Made by a program: the position numbers and the translations under genes
From: JBDTZF01 sp040005265
GTDB lineage: Bacteria; Verrucomicrobiota; Verrucomicrobiia; Chthoniobacterales; UBA10450
Length of the DNA: 5,233 bases
Assembly: GCA_040005265.1 (NCBI GenBank)
Contig: JBDTZF010000152.1
Location: 1-5,233, forward strand
Direction of reading: 5' to 3'
The notes under the pieces: generated by a model
Told to the model about the DNA's origin: nothing
The model's database searches: none
The model's input: the letters and a program-made list of their open reading frames with translations, nothing else
Shown here: piece by piece, positions 1 through 5,233 of the stretch
Numbering within the stretch: the stretch's first letter is position 1
Layout: each line of letters begins with the position of its first letter

Positions 1-152
1 GGCGAAATGCAGAGGTTTTCATCACCGGTAGCAAGCTGGCGGTGAAGATCGACCCCCAGTTCATTCGTGGCGCGCGCAGCGAGATCGACTTGCGCTCCGT
101 CAGTAAACGCTGCAGCCGTAACCGAAAGACACAGAATCGCGAAAACTTTCAT
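1..152 (-). CDS. Secreted serpin-family protease inhibitor, N-terminal part only
   Basis: This gene starts at an ATG (complement of 150-152) and runs off the left edge, so only 50 codons are visible. Residues 1 to about 20 (MKVFAILCLSVTAAAFTDGA) form a short basic start, a hydrophobic core and an Ala-rich end, as in a Sec signal peptide; no lipobox is present. What follows, ATNELGVDLHRQLATGDENL then CIS and the first two bases of a Pro codon, matches the first helix of serpins, where a FALDLYRQL-type helix leads into an asparagine-rich turn and an (F/I)SP(Y/L)S strand. Serpins are suicide inhibitors of serine or cysteine proteases, so an exported copy would protect against outside or periplasmic proteases. 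The reactive-centre loop is C-terminal and lies outside the window, so inhibitory activity and target cannot be judged. No in-frame start lies close upstream, and no good Shine-Dalgarno is seen. The gene is divergent from the sulfatase. Confidence 0.8.
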   Translation of the reverse strand, partial: MKVFAILCLSVTAAAFTDGAQVDLAARATNELGVDLHRQLATGDENLCIS

Positions 153-154
153 GA

Positions 155-180
155 CCCGGCAATGACGAGGATTTGCCGGG
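155..180 (-). repeat. 8-bp inverted repeat (hairpin) abutting the serpin start codon
   Basis: CCCGGCAA at 155-162 is the exact reverse complement of TTGCCGGG at 173-180, with a 10-nt loop between them. The repeat ends two bases before the serpin ATG, so in the serpin transcript it would form a GC-rich stem exactly where the ribosome loads. No T-run follows on either strand, so it does not look like a terminator. It could be a translational control hairpin, a DNA operator or chance. Confidence 0.55.
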
Positions 181-233
181 CCCGCGCAAAGATTTCTTTT
201 CTCTGGAATCGCGTTACGACTGGGATTCTGACG

Positions 234-250
234 GGAAGCTGTCAGCTTCC
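234..250. promoter_or_regulatory. 17-bp perfect dyad, candidate operator in the divergent spacer
   Basis: GGAAGCTG (234-241), a single T, then CAGCTTCC (243-250) form a perfect inverted repeat centred on position 242. A one-base centre is too tight for an RNA loop, although a 6-bp stem with a 5-base loop is possible. The form fits a site for a dimeric regulator. It lies about 70 bp before the sulfatase start and about 80 bp before the serpin start, where one regulator could act on both. No convincing -35/-10 pair could be assigned on either strand of the spacer, so its position relative to a promoter is unknown. Confidence 0.45.
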
Positions 251-319
251 TCTACAGAGTGGGCAGTCAACGATTGCAGAGATGTGGGAGACTGATTTAG
301 TTCGTAACCTTCGAGATTG

Positions 320-1741
320 ATGAGCAGGAAACCGAACCTGATTTTCTTTCTGCCCGACCAACAGCGGGTGGACACGATCGCTTGCTGCGGTGGAGGGAAA
401 GTCCACGCTCCAAATTTGAACAGGCTTGCTTCCGAGTCCACAGTTTTTGAGCGGGCTTACGTGACGCATCCGGTTTGCGTTCCATCGCGCTCCGCGCTGA
501 TGACCGGCATGTGGCCGCACAATAACGGTTGCGTCCGAAACGGCATCGAACTCGCGCCGCAGTTTCACGTTTTGACCGAATTACTCGCCGACAAGGATTA
601 TCGAACTGCGTACCTGGGCAAATGGCATCTCGGCAATGAAACACAAGCCCAGCGCGGATTTGAAGATTGGCTATCGATCCGGAACCGGCCGGGGACTGAT
701 TACCACGCGTTCCTGCAATCGAAGGGAATCGTGCCGGACAAACCGAATGGCGGATACACAACAGTGCTGGTCAGCGGTCTGCCACTCGAATTATCGAAAC
801 CGAAATTCCTGGAACGCTATGCCTGCGAGTTCATCGAAAAACATCGCGACGATCCGTTCATTCTCGTTGTCGCTTTCGTAGAGCCGCATTCGCCTTACAA
901 CGGGCCATTTAACGATGAACATCCGCTGAACGAGATCGATCTCGATCCGACCGCCACGGTCGACGGCAACCCGAATATTCCGTTGCGCTACCGGTTGATG
1001 AGAGAGTGGCAGCAAGCCGAAGCAACTTTGGATCGTGAACGTTTGTCAAAGCAGCTGTTCTTCGGAGGCACGACGGAGGAATACCGAAGCATCAAGCAGC
1101 GGTATCTTGGTTTAGTGACATTGGTCGACCAAACCATCGGCGCGATTTTGGCGAGCTTGGAACGATCAGGGGCGGCCGACAATACAATCGTCGTTCATAC
1201 CAGCGATCATGGAGACATGTTAGGCGCGCATCATTTGTTTGGAAAAGAAGTGATGTTTGAAGAAGCGGTGCGTGTGCCGTGGATGGTGCGCCTTCCAGGG
1301 CAGCGAGAGCAGCGAATGATTTCGCAGGCAGTGAGTCACATCGATTTCGTGCCGACTCTGCTCGATCTTTTGGGCCAATCGAAGCCGTCGCAGTGCGAAG
1401 GAAAAAGCCTGGCGCCGTTAATCCGTGGCGAAGGTATGCCGCCGGAAAATGTATTCATCGAGTGGGCCCCAAACCGCACCAAGATTAAGAAAGGCACTTC
1501 ACTGGCTTCACGTCGCGAAATCAAGCGCGCGGTGGAGGAATCGACGCGCACGGTAGTTTCGCCTGATGGCTGGAAGCTTTGTCTGCGGGATAAGGATTTG
1601 AACGAGCTATACAATTTGAACGACGACCATCTGGAAACGCGCAACGTTTACGAGGATCGACAATATGCGTCGGTTATTTTGCGTCTGTCCGGAGAGATTC
1701 ATCGCTGGCAGGAAACGACTCACGATGCGCTCAAAGTGTGA
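320..1741 (+). CDS. Sulfatase (type I, cysteine-type formylglycine active site)
   Basis: This is a 473-residue member of the alkaline phosphatase/sulfatase superfamily, which hydrolyses sulfate esters and is of usual length for the family. Counting from ATG 320, the N-terminal strand PNLIFFLPDQQR supplies metal ligands (Asp13-Gln14, a DQ in place of the common DD). CVPSR at 53-57 is the CxPSR signature whose Cys53 is converted to formylglycine, followed by SALMTG. GKWHLG (100-105), EPHSPY (about 188-193), TSDHGDMLG (294-302) and the downstream FGKE lysine (Lys309) complete the catalytic and metal site. The C-terminal subdomain has the usual DGWKL and LYNL stretch (about 416-433). No signal peptide is seen, so the protein appears cytoplasmic. 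Maturation would need a formylglycine-generating enzyme encoded elsewhere. ATG 320 is preferred to the adjoining TTG at 317; the Shine-Dalgarno is weak. The DQ form occurs in choline-sulfatase-like and phosphonate-monoesterase-like relatives, so the substrate is unknown. The sulfotransferase gene follows after 9 bp. Confidence 0.93.
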   Translation: MSRKPNLIFFLPDQQRVDTIACCGGGKVHAPNLNRLASESTVFERAYVTHPVCVPSRSALMTGMWPHNNGCVRNGIELAPQFHVLTELLADKDYRTAYLGKWHLGNETQAQRGFEDWLSIRNRPGTDYHAFLQSKGIVPDKPNGGYTTVLVSGLPLELSKPKFLERYACEFIEKHRDDPFILVVAFVEPHSPYNGPFNDEHPLNEIDLDPTATVDGNPNIPLRYRLMREWQQAEATLDRERLSKQLFFGGTTEEYRSIKQRYLGLVTLVDQTIGAILASLERSGAADNTIVVHTSDHGDMLGAHHLFGKEVMFEEAVRVPWMVRLPGQREQRMISQAVSHIDFVPTLLDLLGQSKPSQCEGKSLAPLIRGEGMPPENVFIEWAPNRTKIKKGTSLASRREIKRAVEESTRTVVSPDGWKLCLRDKDLNELYNLNDDHLETRNVYEDRQYASVILRLSGEIHRWQETTHDALKV

Positions 1742-1750
1742 GCATTGCCG

Positions 1751-2356
1751 ATGATCTCGTTTCAAAAACGGTTTCTTTTTGTTCACATCCCGAAGACGGC
1801 CGGCAATTCGATCCAGAGTGTTCTGAAGGATTACTCCGAGGACGAGATCGTCGCATTGAGGCAGGAGCAGGACGGGGTTGAGCGATTTGGGCTGCGGAAC
1901 CCGAAGTATAAACTCAGGAAGCACTCCACCCTGGCCCAGTATCGCGCGGCCTTGGGCGAGGAAAAGTTTCGCGAACTCTACAAGTTCACCTGTGTCCGGA
2001 ATCCGTGGGACAGAATGATCTCTTATTATTTTCAGCCAACGCTCGGCGTAGATGCATGGGACAGAAAGGCGTTCAAGAAAATTGTTTCGAAGGCCGTGTC
2101 GGTCACGGATTACTTGCGACTCGAGCAAGGCGAAGAGGACCCGTTCGGAAATGTTGCCTGCATAATGCGCTTCGAAAATTTGGCGGATGACTTTTCCTCC
2201 GTTTGCAAGGCGCTCAACGTGACCGTCCCGGCGCTGCCGAAATACAATCAATCGGCCCGCGAGCATTACGCGCAGTATTACGACGATGAACTTCGCGAGT
2301 TGGTGAGAGAACGTTTTTCAACCGAGATCGAACGCTTTGGTTACACCTTTGATTGA
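1751..2356 (+). CDS. PAPS-dependent sulfotransferase (Sulfotransfer_2-like)
   Basis: This 201-residue enzyme is predicted to move a sulfuryl group from PAPS to a hydroxyl of a glycan or small molecule. The 5'-phosphosulfate loop is HIPKTAGNS (residues 12-20 from ATG 1751). The 3'-phosphate motif is CVRNPWDRMISYY (81-93), with Arg83 and Ser91 as the expected contacts. KHST (57-60) and MRFENLADDF (139-148) are also family-typical, with His58 a possible catalytic base. The tail YAQYYDDELRELV...IERFGYTF is shared with the second sulfotransferase of this window. The length fits the short bacterial members related to carbohydrate sulfotransferases. No signal peptide or membrane segment is seen, so it is probably cytoplasmic. 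An in-frame TTG at 1745 is an alternative start; ATG 1751 gives the usual family start MISFQKRFLFVHIPKT. The gene lies 9 bp after the sulfatase stop, so co-transcription is very likely. The acceptor cannot be read from the sequence. Confidence 0.92.
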   Translation: MISFQKRFLFVHIPKTAGNSIQSVLKDYSEDEIVALRQEQDGVERFGLRNPKYKLRKHSTLAQYRAALGEEKFRELYKFTCVRNPWDRMISYYFQPTLGVDAWDRKAFKKIVSKAVSVTDYLRLEQGEEDPFGNVACIMRFENLADDFSSVCKALNVTVPALPKYNQSAREHYAQYYDDELRELVRERFSTEIERFGYTFD

Positions 2357-2377
2357 TCGGCACGAAGCCTTTATTTT

Positions 2378-2452
2378 CCCTCACCTGGCGCTTCGCGTCC
2401 TCCTCCATCGGGATCGCGACTGGACGGAGCGTTGAGAGGATTGAGGTGAGGG
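2378..2452. repeat. Long nested imperfect palindrome in the intergenic spacer
   Basis: CCCTCACCT at 2378-2386 is the exact reverse complement of AGGTGAGGG at 2444-2452. Inside these arms, 2388-2392 (GCGCT) can pair with 2428-2432 (AGCGT, one G-U), and 2396-2400 (CGTCC) pairs with 2422-2426 (GGACG). The three arm pairs are nested in order, giving a hairpin of about 75 nt with internal bulges. It fills most of the gap between the sulfotransferase and the next gene. It could be a dispersed REP-like intergenic element, an mRNA-stabilising or attenuating structure, or a weak terminator; no T-tract follows. The right arm contains GAGGTGA, a good Shine-Dalgarno match, but no in-frame start codon sits at proper spacing after it. 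Confidence 0.6.
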
Positions 2453-2501
2453 CAATTGGTCGGTTGCTTTGGTCGAGCTTGATTTGCCCCTCAGTTGGCA
2501 G

Positions 2502-3812
2502 ATGATCGAACCCACCATGTGGCCGGAGCTGGCAAATCTGCCGAAAATTTACGGCACCGATCCAAATCACACCGTTTACCTTGGACCCGACGTTGTTTAT
2601 CGAACGATTCGGGCGGAAGGGCGCGATTCGTATGATCGGGTGGTCCAGGCACAATTGCTGGCCCGGGCAATCGAGTGGGGCCTTGTCCCGACCGAGTTTG
2701 TTTCCCGGAATGATCGCGGCGATGTGCTGCTCAAGCACGCGCGGGTCCCGTTCGTAACTCATCCGGGCGAATGGTCGCCATCGATGGTGCGCGAGGCGGC
2801 ATTATTTATTCTGAATCTATCCTCTCGCCTCGCCGAGCACGGCTTAATGCTCAGCGACAGCCATCTGCTCAACGTCACCTTCCGATCGGGCAAGCCGGTC
2901 TATCTCGATTTCGGTTCTATCAATCCGATCGACAATACCGAGCGGTGGATCGAGAAATTTCGCGCGCGCGTGCTCGTTCCGCTTTGGCTGGCATCGCACG
3001 AGCGAAAGGAATTGATGTCCGATTTTTTGCGGAGCGAACCGCACGGTCTTGGCGTACGTCTTGCCCAAACGGGGATCGGCCGGCTCTTTCCGCGAGGAAT
3101 GGGCAAGGTTCGTTCAATTCATTCGAAACGTGGCTGGCCTGCCGCTCTGGATGAACTTCGCAACGTTGTTGACGCCCTGAAGATTAAGCCGCTGCAGAGC
3201 CCACGGACCAAGTACAACACTCGCGCCCTGGACGAAAAGGAATCGAAGCGAAAAGTGCTTCTCGAGTGGGCCGGCGAAACGAAACCGCGTTCGATTCACG
3301 AGCTCGCCGGAAACGACGCGACCATTGGCGAAATGCTCGCCCGCGAGCTCGGAGTGCAGGTTCTCTCCACCGACTTCGACATCGCGTCGGTCGATGTGGC
3401 TCATCAGCGGACAAGCGATACGGGCCTGCCTCTCGATGTGGGTTGCATGAACATCCTCTTCCCGCTTCCGCCATACGGCGCTGGATCCTGCCGGCCCGGT
3501 GCCGTTCAACGTTTGCGCGCGGACGCGACCCTGGCCACGGCGCTGGTTCATCATCTCGTCGGTCGATCGCGCACGTCGATGTCCTCGTTCATTCAAATTA
3601 TCGCCGATTACACGGAACGTTTGAGTATCATCGAATGGGTCGATCCCACGGATAAGCACGTTCTTCGCTGGCAGGAAAAACGCGGGATTAAATTGCAGCC
3701 GGATTACGCGCTGGAAAATTTCCTGGCGGCGTGCCGTTCACATTTTCGCGATGTGCAACCCTTGCCGAAGTACATTGTCGAGACGCGCACGCTCTATGCG
3801 TGTTCGAAGTAG
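2502..3812 (+). CDS. Two-part protein: kinase-like N-terminal half and SAM methyltransferase-like C-terminal half
   Basis: This 436-residue protein (from ATG 2502) resembles bacterial proteins usually annotated as class I SAM-dependent methyltransferases, including the rhizobial NoeA type. The N-terminal half has VPFVTHPGEW (about 82-91), then LMLSDSHLLNV and YLDFGSI. Asp119, Asn124 and Asp136 are spaced like the catalytic Asp, the Asn and the DFG Asp of protein-kinase folds. No glycine loop is evident. The C-terminal half has SIHELAGNDATIGEMLA (about 264-280) at the place of the SAM glycine loop (a usual form is DLGCNTG), then STDFD (about 289-293) for the ribose-binding acid. LATALVHHLVGR, IIEWVDPTD and the final ETRTLYA stretch are family-typical. 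No signal peptide or membrane segment is seen. A sugar O-methyltransferase role is inference; the loop is divergent, so SAM binding is uncertain. TTG 2469 would add 11 residues and cannot be excluded, and neither start has a clear Shine-Dalgarno. The gene may be co-transcribed with the upstream pair. It converges with the minus-strand genes across 13 bp. Confidence 0.85.
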   Translation: MIEPTMWPELANLPKIYGTDPNHTVYLGPDVVYRTIRAEGRDSYDRVVQAQLLARAIEWGLVPTEFVSRNDRGDVLLKHARVPFVTHPGEWSPSMVREAALFILNLSSRLAEHGLMLSDSHLLNVTFRSGKPVYLDFGSINPIDNTERWIEKFRARVLVPLWLASHERKELMSDFLRSEPHGLGVRLAQTGIGRLFPRGMGKVRSIHSKRGWPAALDELRNVVDALKIKPLQSPRTKYNTRALDEKESKRKVLLEWAGETKPRSIHELAGNDATIGEMLARELGVQVLSTDFDIASVDVAHQRTSDTGLPLDVGCMNILFPLPPYGAGSCRPGAVQRLRADATLATALVHHLVGRSRTSMSSFIQIIADYTERLSIIEWVDPTDKHVLRWQEKRGIKLQPDYALENFLAACRSHFRDVQPLPKYIVETRTLYACSK

Positions 3813-3825
3813 CGAAGAGCGCCCT

Positions 3826-4563
3826 CTACAATTTCCCCAGCGTGACGTGCTTGCCGTTTGGTTCGCGGAACCATTCCGGCAATTCAATACCGGTCGCGCG
3901 GATGCTCTCATAGCAATTCTGGGTAATCGCGCCTCGGTTTGTGCTCTCGCCGAAGATGGCAAAGTTTTTTTCGGTTACGAACAAGTGGTGCTCGGCCAGT
4001 TTCGGCACTTCGTCCTTCAACTTATCCATTTGTTTGGCCGACGGAATGTTATCCGGCATATGCCCGAACAGATGCCGAAGCACCTTGACGCGAAGAAGCT
4101 GATGAATCCAAATCTGATACCACGCCTTGCGCTCGAAGTAGACATCTCCTGACGGGTTGACCTTTTTCTTCGGATAGAGCGACAGCTTGGGACTGTCGAG
4201 AGTCACGCGGCACCGGCAGAACATCAGCCCGCTCATGTCTGGCGAACGCAGCGCGTCAGCGATTAGTTCAGTGATTTTGTTCGTTACGAGCTCGATCGGA
4301 TATTTGTCGTCGACGGCCCAATAAACCCATTCCTCGTCATCCAAACCTTCTAGCAACTGCAGCACGGTCGCTTTGATGGGGGCAGGCGTTTTGAAATAGC
4401 GCGTCCGCTCAGTTTCCCTGCCGGGAAGGTTTTGGAAGGGAATGTGGAACACGAAGGGATGATCCGGCCACAAGCGTTCGTATTGCAGAATCATGTGATC
4501 GGTGATGGCTCGGGAACGATCCCAGGTCAGAACGATCGCTTTGATCTTATCCGCCGAACTCAT
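3826..4563 (-). CDS. Unrecognised protein, possibly a GT-A-type glycosyltransferase
   Basis: I do not firmly recognise this 245-residue protein. From ATG (complement of 4561-4563) it opens with a hydrophobic strand and conserved-looking KAIVLTWDRSRAITDHM (8-24), then LWPDHPFVFHIPF (31-43). In the middle, EEWVYWAVDDKYPIEL (77-92) places an acidic Asp85-Asp86 pair at the end of a hydrophobic strand, as in the metal-binding DxD/DD motif of GT-A glycosyltransferases. Later stretches are LFGHMPDNIPS (165-175) and IFGESTNRGAITQN (203-216), which look like conserved family motifs of unknown role. No signal peptide or clear membrane helix is seen, so it is probably cytoplasmic. The gene overlaps the 3' end of the second sulfotransferase by 17 bp, which suggests translational coupling and a shared pathway. 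A TTG six bases upstream is an alternative start. A sugar-transfer role is inferred from the DD motif and neighbours only; a non-enzymatic glycan-locus protein is the alternative. Confidence 0.75.
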   Translation of the reverse strand: MSSADKIKAIVLTWDRSRAITDHMILQYERLWPDHPFVFHIPFQNLPGRETERTRYFKTPAPIKATVLQLLEGLDDEEWVYWAVDDKYPIELVTNKITELIADALRSPDMSGLMFCRCRVTLDSPKLSLYPKKKVNPSGDVYFERKAWYQIWIHQLLRVKVLRHLFGHMPDNIPSAKQMDKLKDEVPKLAEHHLFVTEKNFAIFGESTNRGAITQNCYESIRATGIELPEWFREPNGKHVTLGKL

Positions 4564-5191
4564 AGCCAAACCGTTCGATGTCGATCTTAAACTTGTTCGC
4601 GATCACTTCGCGGGTCCGGTCGTTGTAATATTCGGTATAGGGTCGTTCCCGCGGATTTGCCCGACGATGCGGCAAAGTTTCGCTGACCCCGAGCTTTTTT
4701 GCCACGAATGCCCAGTCCTCTTCAAGTCGCTCGAATTTACCGATGAAATCGGCCAGGATGTTCCCGTTGGAATCGACGAACCAATCCAGTTGATACCGGT
4801 GCGGAGAGGAATGGACGCAGGTGGCGCTGCTGTATTGAATCCAGTCCACGAACTGCTCGAAACTCATTTTGTCTTTGAGCTGCACCGCCTCGTTGCGCTC
4901 GTACAGGGAAACGACGCGGTCCCATGGATTACGGACGAACCCGAATTTGAAATAGGTCTCGAATTGTTTCCGTCCGATGTCGATCCTCCGTTGTTTCGGC
5001 ACTGCGAGATAGAGGGCTTCAAGAATCCGATTCGTTCGTCCCCCGTAATGCGTCCAGTAGTTCTCCATGTGGCCCTTGATCTCCCACAAATTCAGGTGCG
5101 GCTTCCAGGCTTTGCCCAGGACCGCCCGGACACTGGTCGATCCGGTCTTGGGCACCTCAACAAAAATGCATTTATGCTTGTGTGAAATCAC
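4547..5191 (-). CDS. PAPS-dependent sulfotransferase (second copy, Sulfotransfer_2-like)
   Basis: This 214-residue protein is a clear but diverged relative of the sulfotransferase at 1751-2356. The 5'-phosphosulfate loop is VEVPKTGSTSV (11-21), and the 3'-phosphate motif is FVRNPWDRVVSLY (85-97), with Arg87 and Ser95 expected to bind PAPS. KGHMEN (39-44) supplies a possible catalytic His41. YQLDWFVDSNGN (133-144), GKFERLEEDW (151-160) and the tail YTEYYNDRTREVI...IERFGYEF are family hallmarks. It should sulfate a hydroxyl on a glycan or other acceptor in the cytoplasm. The start is a GTG: an in-frame TGA lies 12 bases upstream and no early in-frame ATG exists, while MISHKHKCIFVEVPKT is the usual family start. 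It is the first complete gene of a minus-strand pair and overlaps the glycosyltransferase-like gene by 17 bp. The sequence between the two PAPS motifs differs from that of the first copy, so a different acceptor site is likely. Confidence 0.92.
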   Translation of the reverse strand: MISHKHKCIFVEVPKTGSTSVRAVLGKAWKPHLNLWEIKGHMENYWTHYGGRTNRILEALYLAVPKQRRIDIGRKQFETYFKFGFVRNPWDRVVSLYERNEAVQLKDKMSFEQFVDWIQYSSATCVHSSPHRYQLDWFVDSNGNILADFIGKFERLEEDWAFVAKKLGVSETLPHRRANPRERPYTEYYNDRTREVIANKFKIDIERFGYEFGG

Positions 5192-5200
5192 TTTGCGCGG

Positions 5201-5205
5201 CTCTC
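5201..5205 (-). promoter_or_regulatory. Candidate ribosome binding site for the GTG-started sulfotransferase
   Basis: GAGAG on the minus strand lies 9 bases before the GTG at 5191. It is a modest Shine-Dalgarno match at acceptable spacing and supports the GTG, which is otherwise fixed by the stop codon just upstream in the same frame. Confidence 0.35.
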
Positions 5206-5233
5206 ATTGTATATTGAAAAATCGCGTAAGCAT
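5204..5233 (-). other. Possible 3' end of an upstream minus-strand gene
   Basis: Reading the minus strand from the right edge, the frame of the sulfotransferase is open for nine codons (MLTRFFNIQ) and then stops at a TGA (5204-5206), 12 bases before the sulfotransferase GTG. This would fit the last codons of another gene in the same operon, but 30 bases are too few to tell a real tail from an open spacer. The same stretch holds TATACA at 5208-5213, a partial -10-like hexamer, which would instead suggest a promoter; that would leave a very short leader. Confidence 0.2.

Noticed and set aside
274..302. TTGCAG, 17 bases, then TTAGTT as a sulfatase promoter
   Set aside because: Both hexamers match the sigma-70 consensus poorly; the position is plausible but not enough to call.
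42..320. A 92-codon plus-strand open frame before the sulfatase
   Set aside because: It lies antisense to the serpin start and its signal peptide, its product has no recognisable pattern or hydrophobic core, and it would cover both inverted repeats of the divergent spacer.
1607..2266. A 219-codon minus-strand open frame
   Set aside because: It is antisense to the end of the sulfatase and to most of the first sulfotransferase, both of which have clear catalytic motifs.
2443..2449. GAGGTGA as the Shine-Dalgarno of the methyltransferase-like gene
   Set aside because: It is a good match but sits 19 bases before the in-frame TTG and more than 50 before the ATG; it is better explained as the right arm of the palindrome.
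3114..3659. A 181-codon minus-strand open frame, and an overlapping plus-strand frame at 3266-3655
   Set aside because: Both lie within the methyltransferase-like gene and give Arg-rich products without any pattern, typical of shadow frames in GC-rich coding DNA.
4502..5185. A 227-codon plus-strand open frame
   Set aside because: It is the antisense shadow of the second sulfotransferase, whose minus-strand frame carries both PAPS motifs; the plus-strand product shows no family motif.
5208..5213. TATACA as a -10 box for the minus-strand pair
   Set aside because: Only the first four bases match the consensus, the -35 region would lie outside the window, and the leader would be about ten bases.

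Overview
This window looks like part of a bacterial chromosome with GC content in the mid-50s by eye. It has short intergenic gaps, weak Shine-Dalgarno signals and one GTG start. The combination of a formylglycine-type sulfatase, two PAPS-dependent sulfotransferases and a secreted serpin recalls Verrucomicrobiota, Planctomycetota or relatives. That placement is inference from gene content; no marker gene is present.

Layout. At the left edge a minus-strand gene runs off the window, and its first 50 codons read as a signal peptide followed by the start of a serpin. A 167-bp divergent spacer separates it from a plus-strand run. The spacer holds two perfect 8-bp inverted repeats: one is operator-like, and one lies directly against the serpin start codon. 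The plus-strand run is a sulfatase (320-1741), then, 9 bp later, a sulfotransferase (1751-2356). After a spacer of about 110-145 bp, occupied by a long nested palindrome, comes a two-part protein with a kinase-like N-terminal half and a methyltransferase-like C-terminal half (about 2502-3812). This run meets a minus-strand pair end to end across only 13 bp. The pair is read from the right edge leftwards: a second sulfotransferase (4547-5191), then an unrecognised glycosyltransferase-like protein (3826-4563) that overlaps it by 17 bp. An upstream minus-strand gene may end just inside the right edge.

How the genes may work together. Two sulfotransferases, a kinase/methyltransferase-like protein and a possible glycosyltransferase are the kind of set found in loci that build or decorate surface or extracellular glycans. 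The working hypothesis is a glycan-modification island that adds sulfate and perhaps methyl groups, with a sulfatase that removes sulfate from the same or a related molecule. No polymerase, flippase or transporter lies in the window, so the product and even the pathway class remain unproven. The serpin is transcribed away from this set and may be unrelated to it. No RNA genes, CRISPR array, insertion sequence or clear rho-independent terminator were seen.
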